Source of the DNA: Alteromonas sp. BMJM2
GTDB taxonomy: Bacteria; Pseudomonadota; Gammaproteobacteria; Enterobacterales; Alteromonadaceae
Reading direction: 5' to 3'
Length of the DNA stretch: 64,000 nucleotides
Assembly (NCBI RefSeq): GCF_027257845.1
Contig: NZ_JAPVOT010000001.1
Location: forward strand, 1 to 64,000
Shown here in pieces: positions 28,315-37,223 of the stretch. Each line of letters opens with the position of its first letter. The stretch's first letter is position 1. Below the pieces are notes generated by a model, which made no database searches, had not been told where the DNA came from, and saw only the letters and a list, made by a program, of their open reading frames with translations. Made by a program: the position numbers and the translations under genes.

Positions 28315-29941
28315 GCTTCGCCTTTCTGGCCTAAATGCGGTGCAGCGTCAGTCGCTGGTGATTAGTTTATCCGCTTTTTTTACTGGCCTATTGCTGATTG
28401 CCCTTATTAGCGTACTAGTGTTGATTACGGCAAGGGGCGGCGCTTACTTTTGGCCAAAACCTATATACAGCGTTGCGCTGACTCCCATATCTCCTCCAGC
28501 GCTTGCCACCGACCAAGTACTACCTAAAGAAGTTGCGTCTAAAGAGGCTGCTCCTAAAGAGACTACGCCGCAGGTTGAGACTCTTTTAGCAAATGTATTC
28601 GATGATGAAGCTAAATCGGAGATTAGGCTCAAGTATGCAGACGCGCTAAACCCATACGGGGCGCAATTGTTAGTTGAGCGTGAGCGTATCAAGCGTATTG
28701 ACCTGGCTAAAAACAGTGCCGAGATAAAGCTCAATGACGGGCGGCAGGTAATGGCTGTGCCTGAAAATGTGGTTACGCCAGAGGGCGCCAATATTCCGCT
28801 AGCTAAATTGCCGCAAATAATGGATTCCGTAGCACTCATCTCAGCTGAAATTACAAAATTAAACAAACAGTTTTTAGCGCCAATTCACGAATCACTCTCT
28901 CGTTTTGACAATCGAGATGTGGCAGCGGATGCACCAGCACGAGAAAAACTAGTAGCTCAGTTCAATGAGTATCAACAGCGAGTTCGTTCACTTGAAACTC
29001 AGCGAGATCAATACAAGCTTGCGGTGAGCTTTGCCGACGGGCAGCCCTTTAGTATTCCGATATTTACGATTCAAAGTGTCGATTTTGTTAGTCGATTAAC
29101 AGGATTTGAGAAGTGGCAGGTAGCCATTGGTGAAGTGTTTGTGTTTCTCACTGAATCGCCTAAACAAGCGAATACGTCAGGTGGCGTGTTTCCTGCTTTA
29201 TTCGGTACAGTGCTAATGGTATTTATGATGACCATTATCGTGACTCCTTTTGGCGTAATGGCGGCCATCTATCTCAGTGAATATGCGCCAAACACAGCAC
29301 TAACCACCATTATTCGGGTAAGTGTAAGTAATATGGCTGGCGTACCTTCTATTGTATATGGTGTGTTTGGTCTGGGATTCTTTGTGTACACATTAGGCGG
29401 TAGTATAGATAGCCTATTTTTTAGCGATACGTTGCCTGCGCCGACCATGGGGAGCCCAGGATTATTTTGGGCTGCGTTGACCATGGCTATTCTCACCCTT
29501 CCTGTGGTTATTGTGGCGACTGAAGAAGGATTGAGGCGAGTGCCTGAAGGGTTAAAGGCAGGCAGTTATGCACTAGGTGCCACCAAAATTGAAACCATTG
29601 TACGCACTATATTACCCATTGCTTCGCCAGGTATTATGACTGGCGTAATATTGGCCATTGCCAGAGCGGCAGGTGAAGTTGCGCCACTCATGCTAGTGGG
29701 GGCAGTAAAGTTTGCACCTGCGTTACCTATTGACGGTGAGTTTCCATTTTTACATTTAGATAGACAATTCATGCACCTTGGCGTGTTAATTTATGACAGT
29801 GCGTTTCACAGTCAAACCGATGCGAAAAGTGCATCCATGATGTTCGCCGCCTGCTTGCTATTACTGGTGGTGGTTTTTGTACTTAATATTTTAGCGGTAT
29901 TACTTAGAACACGCCTTCGAAAACGGTATTTAAAAGGGTAA
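28307..29941 (+). CDS. pstA: Phosphate ABC transporter permease PstA, long form
   Basis: Second membrane subunit of the Pst phosphate importer, 544 residues against about 296 in E. coli. A TM segment lies near residues 20-45. A long periplasmic insert follows to about residue 270, with an Ala/Glu/Pro/Thr-rich portion (about residues 68-90) and coiled-coil-like stretches. The permease core begins near 290, with the coupling loop [21 protein letters not shown] near residues 422-442. The ATG at 28307 was chosen over an upstream in-frame ATG at 28265 because GGAAGGAG stands before it and it overlaps the pstC stop by 8 bases. Translational coupling to pstC is therefore likely. Confidence 0.93.
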   Translation: MVKLRLSGLNAVQRQSLVISLSAFFTGLLLIALISVLVLITARGGAYFWPKPIYSVALTPISPPALATDQVLPKEVASKEAAPKETTPQVETLLANVFDDEAKSEIRLKYADALNPYGAQLLVERERIKRIDLAKNSAEIKLNDGRQVMAVPENVVTPEGANIPLAKLPQIMDSVALISAEITKLNKQFLAPIHESLSRFDNRDVAADAPAREKLVAQFNEYQQRVRSLETQRDQYKLAVSFADGQPFSIPIFTIQSVDFVSRLTGFEKWQVAIGEVFVFLTESPKQANTSGGVFPALFGTVLMVFMMTIIVTPFGVMAAIYLSEYAPNTALTTIIRVSVSNMAGVPSIVYGVFGLGFFVYTLGGSIDSLFFSDTLPAPTMGSPGLFWAALTMAILTLPVVIVATEEGLRRVPEGLKAGSYALGATKIETIVRTILPIASPGIMTGVILAIARAAGEVAPLMLVGAVKFAPALPIDGEFPFLHLDRQFMHLGVLIYDSAFHSQTDAKSASMMFAACLLLLVVVFVLNILAVLLRTRLRKRYLKG

Positions 29942-29949
29942 AAGCTGAA

Positions 29950-30756
29950 ATGCTGAAGTTGTTTAAACATGATATACAGCCAGTTAACGAATTAACGAAT
30001 GCGCAATCGGCGGTTGAGGTAAAGGATCTCAACTTATGGTTTGGGGAAAAGCATGTATTAAAAGACATCACCATGCGGATCCCTAAAAACAAAGTCACGG
30101 CGTTAATTGGGCAAAGCGGGTGTGGTAAATCTACACTCATCAACTGTTTTAACCGTTTGAACGATTTATACGACGGCTGTCATTACAAAGGTGAAGTTAT
30201 TATTGATGGTAAAGACATCAATAGTAAAAAAACCAATGTGTCACGCTTGAGAGCCAAAGTAGGTATGGTATTTCAACGCCCAAATCCATTTCCTATGAGT
30301 ATTTACGAAAACGTATGCTACGGATTGAAGCTTCAGGGTGTGCGTGTAAGAAGGAACTTAGACGATGCTGTCGAAAGTGCGCTGAAGCAAGCCGCCTTGT
30401 GGGACGAAGTGAAAGACCGATTGTTTGAGCCTGCAATGACCTTATCAGGTGGTCAGCAGCAGCGGTTGGTGATTGCCCGTGCCCTTTCGTTAAAACCTGA
30501 AGTGTTGCTACTTGACGAGCCAACATCGGCACTTGATCCTTTAACCACGCTTTTCATTGAAGAATTGATGGATTCGCTGAAGAAGCAATGTACGATAGTT
30601 ATCGTTACTCATAATATGCAGCAAGCAGCCCGGGTAAGCGACTACACGGCTTTTTTTCATCAAGGTAAACTAGTGGAGTATGCTGATAGCGATACGCTGT
30701 TTACTATGCCGGAGAAAAAACAAACAGAAGATTACATTACGGGTAGATATGGCTAA
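29950..30756 (+). CDS. pstB: Phosphate import ATP-binding protein
   Basis: ATPase that powers PstCA. The 268-residue protein has Walker [10 protein letters not shown] near residues 54-62, the PstB-typical [18 protein letters not shown] near residues 110-127, the ABC signature LSGGQQQR near residues 163-170, and Walker [15 protein letters not shown]. It begins 8 bases after pstA and is followed by phoU, in the usual Pst order. The stop codon lies within the left arm of a perfect 9-base inverted repeat in the pstB-phoU gap. Confidence 0.97.
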   Translation: MLKLFKHDIQPVNELTNAQSAVEVKDLNLWFGEKHVLKDITMRIPKNKVTALIGQSGCGKSTLINCFNRLNDLYDGCHYKGEVIIDGKDINSKKTNVSRLRAKVGMVFQRPNPFPMSIYENVCYGLKLQGVRVRRNLDDAVESALKQAALWDEVKDRLFEPAMTLSGGQQQRLVIARALSLKPEVLLLDEPTSALDPLTTLFIEELMDSLKKQCTIVIVTHNMQQAARVSDYTAFFHQGKLVEYADSDTLFTMPEKKQTEDYITGRYG

Positions 30757-30786
30757 TAACGGCTTTTCTATTTGCGCTAGCCATAT
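30747..30786 (+). repeat. Perfect inverted repeat at the pstB 3' end
   Basis: ATATGGCTA (30747-30755) and TAGCCATAT (30778-30786) are exact reverse complements around a 22-base loop that spans the pstB stop. There is no terminal T-tract. It may be an mRNA stability or processing element between pstB and phoU. Confidence 0.5.
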
Positions 30787-30875
30787 AAGCAAAGGCGCGC
30801 TACCTTTAGAAATTACTTTGTTTCCATGCGCCACGTTTACGTGTGTCGCGTTTGCTGTTCACCGGAGTTACTAAA

Positions 30876-31592
30876 ATGCGTCAAGTGGCTTTAAATACTC
30901 ATATTTCGGGTACATTTAATGTTGAATTAGAAAACTTGCGTAACTCCGTGTTGACCATGGGGGGCGAGGTAGAACAGCAGATGGTAGATACGCTGTATGC
31001 CATTAAGCACAATCATGCAGCCATTGCTGAAAAAGTGGTGTTGAACGACTTAAAAATAAACTCTATGGAAATTCAAATAGATGAAGAATGCTTGAGAATT
31101 ATTGCTAAGCGCCACCCAACAGCAAGCGATCTACGTTTAATTATGACTATTTCTAAAGCCATTACCGATATTGAACGTATGGGGGATGAAATTGAGCGCA
31201 TTGCAAAGTTAGTAACGCGCAACAAACTTCCTTCTTCTGACACGATAAAAAGTAGTATGGTGAAGATAGGCGAGCAGGTTATCGACATGATGCGCGGCAC
31301 ATTCGATGCTTTCGCTCGTCAAGATGAGTCGGCAGCGCTTGAAGTTTATCGCCAGGACAACCAAATAGACAGCGAATACAAACGGCTGATAACGTACACC
31401 ACATCCGAGATGGAAAAAATCACCGAAGATATGCAAGATTGGCTAGACGTGCTTTGGGCATTGCGTTCACTAGAGCGCATAGGGGATAGGTGCAAAAACG
31501 TCTGTGAATATGTTGTGTACCTAACACGAGGAACTGACGTGCGTCATACCTCCCTTGAAAGTATCCATCAGAAGATAGAAGATCTGACTTAA
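30876..31592 (+). CDS. phoU: Phosphate signalling regulator PhoU
   Basis: Negative regulator that links the Pst transporter to the PhoR/PhoB two-component system and limits phosphate uptake. The 238-residue protein has two PhoU helical repeats (about 10-115 and 115-225). The metal-binding-type motifs are IERMGDEIERIAKL near residues 89-102 and SLERIGDRCKNVCEYVVYL near 197-215. ATG 30876 was chosen because CGGAG stands eight bases before it and it matches the family N-terminus; an in-frame ATG at 30843 lacks this. It ends the pstC-pstA-pstB-phoU cluster. phoB and phoR are not in the window. Confidence 0.96.
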   Translation: MRQVALNTHISGTFNVELENLRNSVLTMGGEVEQQMVDTLYAIKHNHAAIAEKVVLNDLKINSMEIQIDEECLRIIAKRHPTASDLRLIMTISKAITDIERMGDEIERIAKLVTRNKLPSSDTIKSSMVKIGEQVIDMMRGTFDAFARQDESAALEVYRQDNQIDSEYKRLITYTTSEMEKITEDMQDWLDVLWALRSLERIGDRCKNVCEYVVYLTRGTDVRHTSLESIHQKIEDLT

Positions 31593-31914
31593 TTGACGGT
31601 GTAGATATCGCTATACCGCACGCGTGGCGTGGCATAGCGTGTATTTTGAAATATAGTTGTCATAAAATTGAAACATTTGATTGAATAATCAGCGTCGAGA
31701 TATACTTTTACCGAATTTCGATGATTTTCGCTATGGCTTCGAAGATGATTACGTTATCATGCGCCGGAGCCGAGGACAGGTCGTGCAAAAAACGAACATT
31801 ATGCTAAAACATAATCTGTCTTTAACATCACACTCTAGCCTATTTGGCTCGGGGAACTGCTACACAGTGAAGTAGCGTAAAGCCCAAATCGCATTAGCTC
31901 GGGAGCGATACTTA
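31593..31914. other. 322-bp phoU-pit spacer with a Pho-box promoter candidate
   Basis: Contains the Pho box at 31657-31674 and a possible -10 near 31683-31688. A leader of more than 200 bases remains before the GTG start of pit. An open frame in 31681-31875 has no family resemblance, and its start coincides with the presumed transcription start region. GGGAG precedes the pit start by nine bases. Confidence 0.5.
31657..31674 (+). promoter_or_regulatory. Candidate Pho box upstream of the pit gene
   Basis: The 18-mer TTGTCATAAAATTGAAAC agrees with the E. coli phoA Pho box at 14 of 18 positions by eye, including TGTCATAAA in a row. About nine bases later comes AATAATC, a plausible -10 at the spacing known for PhoB-activated promoters. 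It lies about 240 bases upstream of the pit start codon and 65 bases after the phoU stop. Confidence 0.6.
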
Positions 31915-33183
31915 GTGGATTTTTTTGAAAGTTATGGCCTAATTCTAATTCTTCTTGCCGGTGGTGTAGGTTTCATCATGGCGTGGGGAATTGGAGCCAA
32001 CGATGTTGCCAATGCAATGGGGACATCAGTAGGGTCAAAAGCATTAACAATAAAACAAGCAATTTTTATTGCGATGATATTTGAGTTTGCTGGGGCGTAC
32101 CTTGCTGGTGGTGAGGTTACCTCCACAATACGCAAAGGAATTATCGACTCAAGCTTCTTTACAGACATACCCGAATTGCTCGTATTGGGCATGATATCCT
32201 CGCTTTTAGCAGCAGGTATTTGGTTGGCTGTAGCGTCTTGGTTGGGTTGGCCTGTATCTACAACACACTCTATTATCGGCGCGATCATTGGTTTCACCGC
32301 AGTAGGCGTTAGCATGGACGCTGTTGCGTGGGAAAAAGTTGCAGGTATTGTAGGAAGTTGGGTGGTAACGCCTGCTATATCAGGTGTTATAGCGTACTTA
32401 ATATTTATGAGTGCGCATAAACTTATATTCCAAACCGCCTCACCCTTTGAAAGTGCAAAGCGCTACGTACCGTTTTATATGGCGTTAGCGGGCTTTGTAA
32501 TGTCACTCGTGACGATTAAAAAAGGGCTAAAGCACGTTGGCTTAGAAATGAGCGCGGTCAATGGCTATATCCTCGCTGTGGTTATCGCAGTGTTATTGGG
32601 CGTTTTAGGCAAGTGGTACATTGGCCGCATGAAGTTCAGTGGCTCAGAAGATGCAGATTTACAAGCTGCAAATGTAGAAAAAGTGTTCGCATTGCTAATG
32701 GTGGTGACAGCGTGTTGCATGGCCTTCGCACACGGCTCGAACGACGTAGCTAACGCTATCGGACCATTAGCGGCCGTTGTTAGTGTAGTGAGCAGTGGCG
32801 GCGAAATTAATGCAAATGCCAAGTTAGCGGTATGGATTTTACCTCTTGGTGGTTTAGGTATAGTTGCGGGTTTAGCGCTATTTGGTCATCGAGTAATAAA
32901 AACCATAGGGCAGGGAATAACTCACCTTACGCCTAGCCGTGGTTTCGCAGCGGAATTGGCAGCAGCTTGTACCGTTGTTATTGCGTCAGGAACTGGGCTA
33001 CCTATCTCTACCACGCAAACGCTAGTTGGAGCCGTGCTTGGTGTAGGTTTAGCGAGAGGTGTTTCTGCACTTAACCTTGGCATTGTAAGAAATATTGTAG
33101 TGTCGTGGGTTGTTACGCTTCCTGCAGGCGCCATTCTTTCTATTATCTCGTTCTATATATTAAGAGCATCGTTTGGGGTGTAA
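31915..33183 (+). CDS. pit: Inorganic phosphate transporter, PiT family
   Basis: Ion-coupled phosphate permease of 422 residues with about ten membrane segments. The two PiT signature repeats are present: GIGANDVANAMGTSVGSKA near residues 26-44 and HGSNDVANAIGPLAAV near 274-289. PVSTTHSIIGAIIG and PISTTQTLVGAVLG provide the paired P(V/I)STT motifs. The start is GTG at 31915 with GGGAG nine bases upstream. It follows the pst-phoU cluster and is preceded by its own Pho-box-like promoter. A classical low-affinity Pit is not usually PhoB-induced, so this may serve as an inducible second uptake system. Proton or sodium coupling cannot be decided. Confidence 0.94.
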   Translation: MDFFESYGLILILLAGGVGFIMAWGIGANDVANAMGTSVGSKALTIKQAIFIAMIFEFAGAYLAGGEVTSTIRKGIIDSSFFTDIPELLVLGMISSLLAAGIWLAVASWLGWPVSTTHSIIGAIIGFTAVGVSMDAVAWEKVAGIVGSWVVTPAISGVIAYLIFMSAHKLIFQTASPFESAKRYVPFYMALAGFVMSLVTIKKGLKHVGLEMSAVNGYILAVVIAVLLGVLGKWYIGRMKFSGSEDADLQAANVEKVFALLMVVTACCMAFAHGSNDVANAIGPLAAVVSVVSSGGEINANAKLAVWILPLGGLGIVAGLALFGHRVIKTIGQGITHLTPSRGFAAELAAACTVVIASGTGLPISTTQTLVGAVLGVGLARGVSALNLGIVRNIVVSWVVTLPAGAILSIISFYILRASFGV

Positions 33184-33214
33184 AACCAAAGCAGTCTAAC
33201 GATGTAGAACACTA

Positions 33215-33252
33215 AAAAAGCCGCGATACGTTTTCACTTATCGCGGCTTTTT
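33215..33252. terminator. Bidirectional terminator between pit and the UspA gene
   Basis: AAAAAGCCGCGATA (33215-33228) and TATCGCGGCTTTTT (33239-33252) form a perfect 14-base stem with A and T tracts on both sides. It lies between the convergent pit and universal-stress-protein genes and can serve both. Confidence 0.92.
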
Positions 33253-33300
33253 GTTATCACATTAACAGTGATTACTGTGTTTTTTACTTAGCCTTAATGT

Positions 33301-34284
33301 TCAATCTTTCTCTATGGTAATAGGTGTTTGAAATCCATTCGGCTTTATTCCGACAACCGCGCAATGCAGTTGATGAATAGTTTCTTCAGCGGTACCGCCC
33401 ATGATAAAACCAGGCACACCAAGCCTTGCCACGGTACCCATGACAACCACGTCTGCACCTACAGACGCTGCAGTGGCCGCAATTTCTCGTCGAGGATAGC
33501 CATGTACAATATGTTTTTGTGGTTTAAGGAAGTCTACTACGTCATCGTCTAGCTCGTCAGAAAGTTCGTTGAGCAGAAGGGCCAGTTCGGTATCCCGTTC
33601 CTCAAATATTTTGGCGAGGTCGTGTTCCATTCTATCGTTGTCGACGGTGATAAACCCATCTCTCGCTATGTTTTCGGGAACCGCATCGAACACATGCACA
33701 ATATGCAGCTGAGCAAACTCAAGTAAAGCAATCTGACTTGCGTGGCGAAGTATGTCGCGATTGAGCTCTTGGCGCACGGAGACTTCGTGTTTAGGGTAGT
33801 GATAGTTCAAATCAAGTGCAGCAACCACATTTTTGTACTGGCTTTTAGGCTTTCGTTCGACAACCCAAACAGGGCAGGGGCATTTTCTCAACAAGCGCAT
33901 GTCTAGGCTGCCGAAAAGTTTATCTAAAAAATTCTCTTCTGCGCGCTTAATGACTAAATCGATATTGTTATTAACGACGTAACTCACAACATTAATTAGC
34001 GGGTCGCCTATCAGTACCTCGGTATCAGCATGATAATGCTGGCTCCAGTTTTTAGATTGCTCTGTTAACCACTGCTGCGCTTGGGTTTCCATACTTTGCT
34101 GAGACTCAATATAAGAAAACGACTCCATGATCATATTGGCATTTGGCGGAAGCGCCTCTAGTGTAAGCACAATGGTGATATTCGCCTGATGGATTTTAGC
34201 AATGTGAAGTGCTTGTGCCACTGTATCATCCTGTCGATGAGAGTCGCCTAGTACACAAAGAATGTTTTTGTAGTGTCCCTTCAT
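33301..34284 (-). CDS. Tandem universal stress protein (UspE-like)
   Basis: A 327-residue cytoplasmic protein with two UspA domains (about residues 1-150 and 155-310). The first begins KNILCVLGDSHRQDDTVAQAL. The second ends with GADVVVMGTVARLGVPGFIMGGTAEETIHQL (split here at residues 281-311), whose G-2x-G-9x-G-(S/T)-like element suits nucleotide binding. Length and the two-domain plan fit UspE. Such proteins are induced by growth arrest and stress; the exact role is not known. It stands alone, convergent to pit. The ATG at 34284 follows an upstream G-rich stretch (AAGGGACA within the coding start) without a strong Shine-Dalgarno. Confidence 0.9.
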   Translation of the reverse strand: MKGHYKNILCVLGDSHRQDDTVAQALHIAKIHQANITIVLTLEALPPNANMIMESFSYIESQQSMETQAQQWLTEQSKNWSQHYHADTEVLIGDPLINVVSYVVNNNIDLVIKRAEENFLDKLFGSLDMRLLRKCPCPVWVVERKPKSQYKNVVAALDLNYHYPKHEVSVRQELNRDILRHASQIALLEFAQLHIVHVFDAVPENIARDGFITVDNDRMEHDLAKIFEERDTELALLLNELSDELDDDVVDFLKPQKHIVHGYPRREIAATAASVGADVVVMGTVARLGVPGFIMGGTAEETIHQLHCAVVGIKPNGFQTPITIEKD

Positions 34285-34470
34285 AGTGGCCTCATTAGCA
34301 TGCGATTGTCGTGTTTACCGAATACGCTTTAATTTAATCCTAAACCCAGAACGTCTTGCTTGCCAGTGTATAAGTAAGAATTCTTTATTACGTTTTCGGG
34401 TTTTTAATGTGCTGATCGTAATCTTTATGCTAGATTAAGAATTATATTATTAATCAATTATGAGATAAGT

Positions 34471-35379
34471 ATGAAGTGGCCAAACCTTAAGCATTTACAC
34501 TACCTTGTAACCCTGTATCAAGAGCAGCATTTCCATCGTGCCGCTCAGCGTTGCAACGTGAGCCAATCAACATTAAGTACTGCTATTCAAAATCTTGAAG
34601 AACACTTTGGCAGTCAGCTTCTAGAGCGTGAGCACAAAACATTCGTGTTTACCTCGCTAGGTTTAGACATTGTGGAGCGCAGTAAGTTAATACTGCAAGA
34701 AGCGGGTGAACTCGTTGAGTACGCGCAAAATGCCGGTAATTGGCAGCGAGGTACCATAAAGCTAGGTGTTATTCCCACCATTGCGCCCTTTCTTTTTGAA
34801 GGCATGTTAGGGGCCTTTAAGGCATTTCTTCCCGATATTAACTTAGAGATGCAAGAAGATACGACTGAAAAGCTACTGCAACAGTTAACAGACGGTAGGT
34901 TAGATTTGCTTATCTTGGCTTTGCCTATGGAAACCCCAGGGTGCAAGCAAATGGTGTTAGGGCACGACCCATTTCATCTTATCGCTCACGAAGATATGCT
35001 ACCCGCCTTACCTAATCCAGTGGATATATCGTCACTGCCTAAGAAAAGTATTTTCTTACTTCAACAAGAGCATTGTATGACGGGGCATGCGGTAAGTGCT
35101 TGTAACTTACAGCACAGCGACCAAATAAGCAGTGTCGCCGCCAGTAGCCTGTACACCTTGGTACAACTAGCAAATAGTAAAATGGGGTATACCTTTTTAC
35201 CAGAGCTTGCGATTAACCAGTCTATTTTGAAGCATACAGGGCTCAAGAGTTATCCTGCAGAGGAAAAAGGCTTCAGGGAAATTGGACTTGTTTGGCGCTC
35301 AGGCACTACGCGTATGCAGCTGTTTCGCCGCATTGGTGAAATTGTTTCACCATTATTGCCAATACCGACGCTCAAATAA
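34471..35379 (+). CDS. oxyR: LysR-family peroxide sensor OxyR
   Basis: A 302-residue LysR-type regulator. The N-terminal winged helix-turn-helix has FHRAAQRCNVSQSTLSTAIQ near residues 22-41. The sensor domain contains the redox pair Cys202 and Cys211, separated by eight residues in the context EHC..SAC, exactly the C199/C208 spacing of E. coli OxyR. It should sense hydrogen peroxide by forming this disulfide and then activate catalase and peroxidase genes. None of those targets is adjacent. The start is ATG 34471, which fits the family N-terminus. A weak hairpin follows about 90 bases after the stop. Confidence 0.93.
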   Translation: MKWPNLKHLHYLVTLYQEQHFHRAAQRCNVSQSTLSTAIQNLEEHFGSQLLEREHKTFVFTSLGLDIVERSKLILQEAGELVEYAQNAGNWQRGTIKLGVIPTIAPFLFEGMLGAFKAFLPDINLEMQEDTTEKLLQQLTDGRLDLLILALPMETPGCKQMVLGHDPFHLIAHEDMLPALPNPVDISSLPKKSIFLLQQEHCMTGHAVSACNLQHSDQISSVAASSLYTLVQLANSKMGYTFLPELAINQSILKHTGLKSYPAEEKGFREIGLVWRSGTTRMQLFRRIGEIVSPLLPIPTLK

Positions 35380-35421
35380 TAGAGCGAGCAAACACGTAAT
35401 AGCGCAAATATTAGAAAGAGG

Positions 35422-35460
35422 ATCTTAGAAGAATAATCTTAGAACGATGATCTTAAGAAG
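35422..35460 (+). repeat. Three 14-bp direct repeats after oxyR
   Basis: The core ATCTTAGAA begins at 35422 and 35436, and a variant ATCTTAAGAA begins at 35450, giving a 14-base period. They lie between the oxyR stop and the hairpin at 35469-35492. Origin by slippage or a role as protein sites are both possible. Confidence 0.55.
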
Positions 35461-35468
35461 TTAACGCA

Positions 35469-35492
35469 GAGCCACCAGCTGCTAGGTGGCTC
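35469..35492. terminator. Hairpin downstream of oxyR (probable weak terminator)
   Basis: GAGCCACC (35469-35476) pairs perfectly with GGTGGCTC (35485-35492) around an 8-base loop. GATTT follows on the plus strand, a poor T-tract. It sits between the convergent oxyR and phosphatase genes. Confidence 0.6.
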
Positions 35493-35501
35493 GATTTAAC
35501 A

Positions 35502-36113
35502 TTAGATATGCGGAGCTGAATGACCAAGTTCGGCAGCCCACGTAAGCTCAGATCGTGATAAGTTGTTTGCCGCATTTCGACCAAAGCTATGCAGAGCATT
35601 GTAAGCGCTGTTTGATGGAATGCCTACGTAGTGGCATAGTGCGTAAAACAGTAGGCTACAGCGATGCTGAGAGCCATCGCAGTGCAAATAAATACTGGCA
35701 CCTTCAGATAGCATTTTTGATAGCTCATGGAGGTAATGATGTAAGTGAACATCATCGGTTGGCGATTGAGATGAAGGATGACTAAAGGGCACCCATAACC
35801 ATTCCAAACCATTTTCAAATGCGCTGTCTCGAACATTTGGGGCTTGTTCTTCGCCGGTTTGAACCGTTGCCACGTGAGTCACTCCTAAGCTTTTTAATGC
35901 ACTATAGGCTTCGGCAACGGGCTTCTTGCCCAAACATATCTTGCCCACTTTCAGTGAGAACCAAGCGATGGCGGGGGACCTATCTGTAGTGATATTGGCA
36001 GTAGTGCCAGTGCCATTAGTGTTAGTGCCAGTAATATTAGTCTCAGTTTTGGTTGTTTTCACAGCGAGCGCTAAACCACAAAATAATAAATTGAAAAGTA
36101 ATGACAACCGCAT
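35502..36113 (-). CDS. Exported or anchored dual-specificity/tyrosine phosphatase-like protein
   Basis: From ATG 36113 the protein is about 203 residues; in-frame starts at 36137 and 36221 exist but none has a good Shine-Dalgarno. The N-terminus RLSLLFNLLFCGLALA looks like a signal peptide or anchor. A Thr/Asn/Gly-rich stretch follows (about residues 20-45). The phosphatase domain begins near residue 45. Its active-site loop HCDGSQHR has the Cys-x5-Arg signature (Cys nucleophile, Arg phosphate-binding). The candidate general-acid Asp may be one of the DD pair in SPTDDVHLHHYL. It overlaps the 3' end of the hemolysin III gene by about 43 bases on the same strand, which suggests cotranscription. 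Confidence 0.7.
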   Translation of the reverse strand: MRLSLLFNLLFCGLALAVKTTKTETNITGTNTNGTGTTANITTDRSPAIAWFSLKVGKICLGKKPVAEAYSALKSLGVTHVATVQTGEEQAPNVRDSAFENGLEWLWVPFSHPSSQSPTDDVHLHHYLHELSKMLSEGASIYLHCDGSQHRCSLLFYALCHYVGIPSNSAYNALHSFGRNAANNLSRSELTWAAELGHSAPHI

Positions 36114-36727
36114 CCGCCAATAACGAACACGTGCCATATAGCATGAGTATATTTTACCTTTTTTGCAACGTAAAAACAGACGCCCACGCTGAAACAAAGT
36201 CCTCCTGCTACGAGTAGCCACAATCCAGCCCCAGGTAGCGCCATGTAAAGAGGATAAATTAAGCCGATGGCTATCCAGCCCATAAGTAGATACGTCATAA
36301 CAGACACTTTTGGAAAGCGATGCTGCGCCACTAGCTTAAAGGCGACGCCGCCAAATGCAAGGCTCCAGATAACACAGGTCATTATCATACCTAACGCGCC
36401 ACCGATAGACACTAAAAGCAAGGGTGTGTAAGTGCCCGCTATCAATAAATATATTGCGCTGTGGTCGAAAAGCTTAAGCCATTCTTTGGCTTTGTGATGT
36501 GAAGTAGCATGGTAAAGTGTAGAGCTCAAAAACATTAGAATAAGGGTGGTGCCATAAATGGCTACGGTAACTAGGGCAAGTGTACCTTCAGCTCGGTAGA
36601 GTAAAAACACTAAGCCAATAATGGCTGCAACCAAACCGACGCCGTGGCTAATACTATTGAGCCATTCTTCTATTACCGAGTAAGCCCTTGCGGGTATGCT
36701 TTCAAGTTGGTCTCGCATTTCTGACAT
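36071..36727 (-). CDS. Hemolysin III / PAQR-family membrane protein (YqfA-like)
   Basis: A seven-TM protein of 218 residues. Conserved family pieces are NSISHGVGLVAAIIG near the N-terminus, LSSTLYHATSHHKAKEWLKLFDHSAIYLLIAGTYTP in the middle (residues about 70-105), and HAIWHVFVIGG near the end. These hold the Ser/His/Asp residues that bind zinc in PAQR proteins. ATG 36727 is favoured over 36778 because AGGAT lies eight bases upstream and it fits the family. Despite the name, hemolysis is not shown for most members; membrane lipid homeostasis is a proposed role. The gene for a phosphatase-like protein overlaps its 3' end. Confidence 0.92.
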   Translation of the reverse strand: MSEMRDQLESIPARAYSVIEEWLNSISHGVGLVAAIIGLVFLLYRAEGTLALVTVAIYGTTLILMFLSSTLYHATSHHKAKEWLKLFDHSAIYLLIAGTYTPLLLVSIGGALGMIMTCVIWSLAFGGVAFKLVAQHRFPKVSVMTYLLMGWIAIGLIYPLYMALPGAGLWLLVAGGLCFSVGVCFYVAKKVKYTHAIWHVFVIGGCGCHYFSIYYFVV

Positions 36728-36778
36728 GACTAATCCTATTACGTGCTTGTCGTCATTTTTGTGAAATTCAGTGAACAA

Positions 36779-37223
36779 CTGTTCGCTGAAAGTGATGATA
36801 GCAGAAAACGCGCTAATATTGACACTAGTTTTCTATTTTCTAAAGCTTACCTCTCACCCTTTTCTTTCAGAGCAGGCCGCCCCGCCTAGCCATGCCGTTC
36901 TTACCGTTAGGTAGGTTATATTTTACTCGGTGCTTTTTACTCCCTCTTGTGTAGAAACTTCCAATATCAACACGGCCATCTTGCTCATTTGTTTTTAACT
37001 CTAAGATTTTAATGGCTTTTTTATTCTGGTTCGAAACCTGCAGTAACTAGGAAACAATGGGTTGATAACTCATAAAAGTTAACCAAGCAATTTACAGTTT
37101 CAGCACCACTACCGATGCAAGGTAATGGGTGTTTTGTCGCAAGAGTTTAAATTAGCGAAGGCAAATAGTTATAAAGTCAAAAGTTATAGCGCTGAAATAG
37201 AAATCAGAAACAAGGAGTAAAAA
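36779..37223. other. 445-bp gap with a possible gene remnant
   Basis: A minus-strand frame is open from 37046 down to the stop at 36867 (58 codons) with protein-like composition but no ATG, GTG or TTG near its beginning; see the findings. The rest includes the probable promoter of the 37.2-kb gene, which has AAGGAG before its ATG. I see no other structured element. Confidence 0.35.

Noticed and set aside
31681-31875. 64-codon frame before pit
   Set aside because: Falls on the presumed Pho-dependent promoter and leader; no family resemblance.
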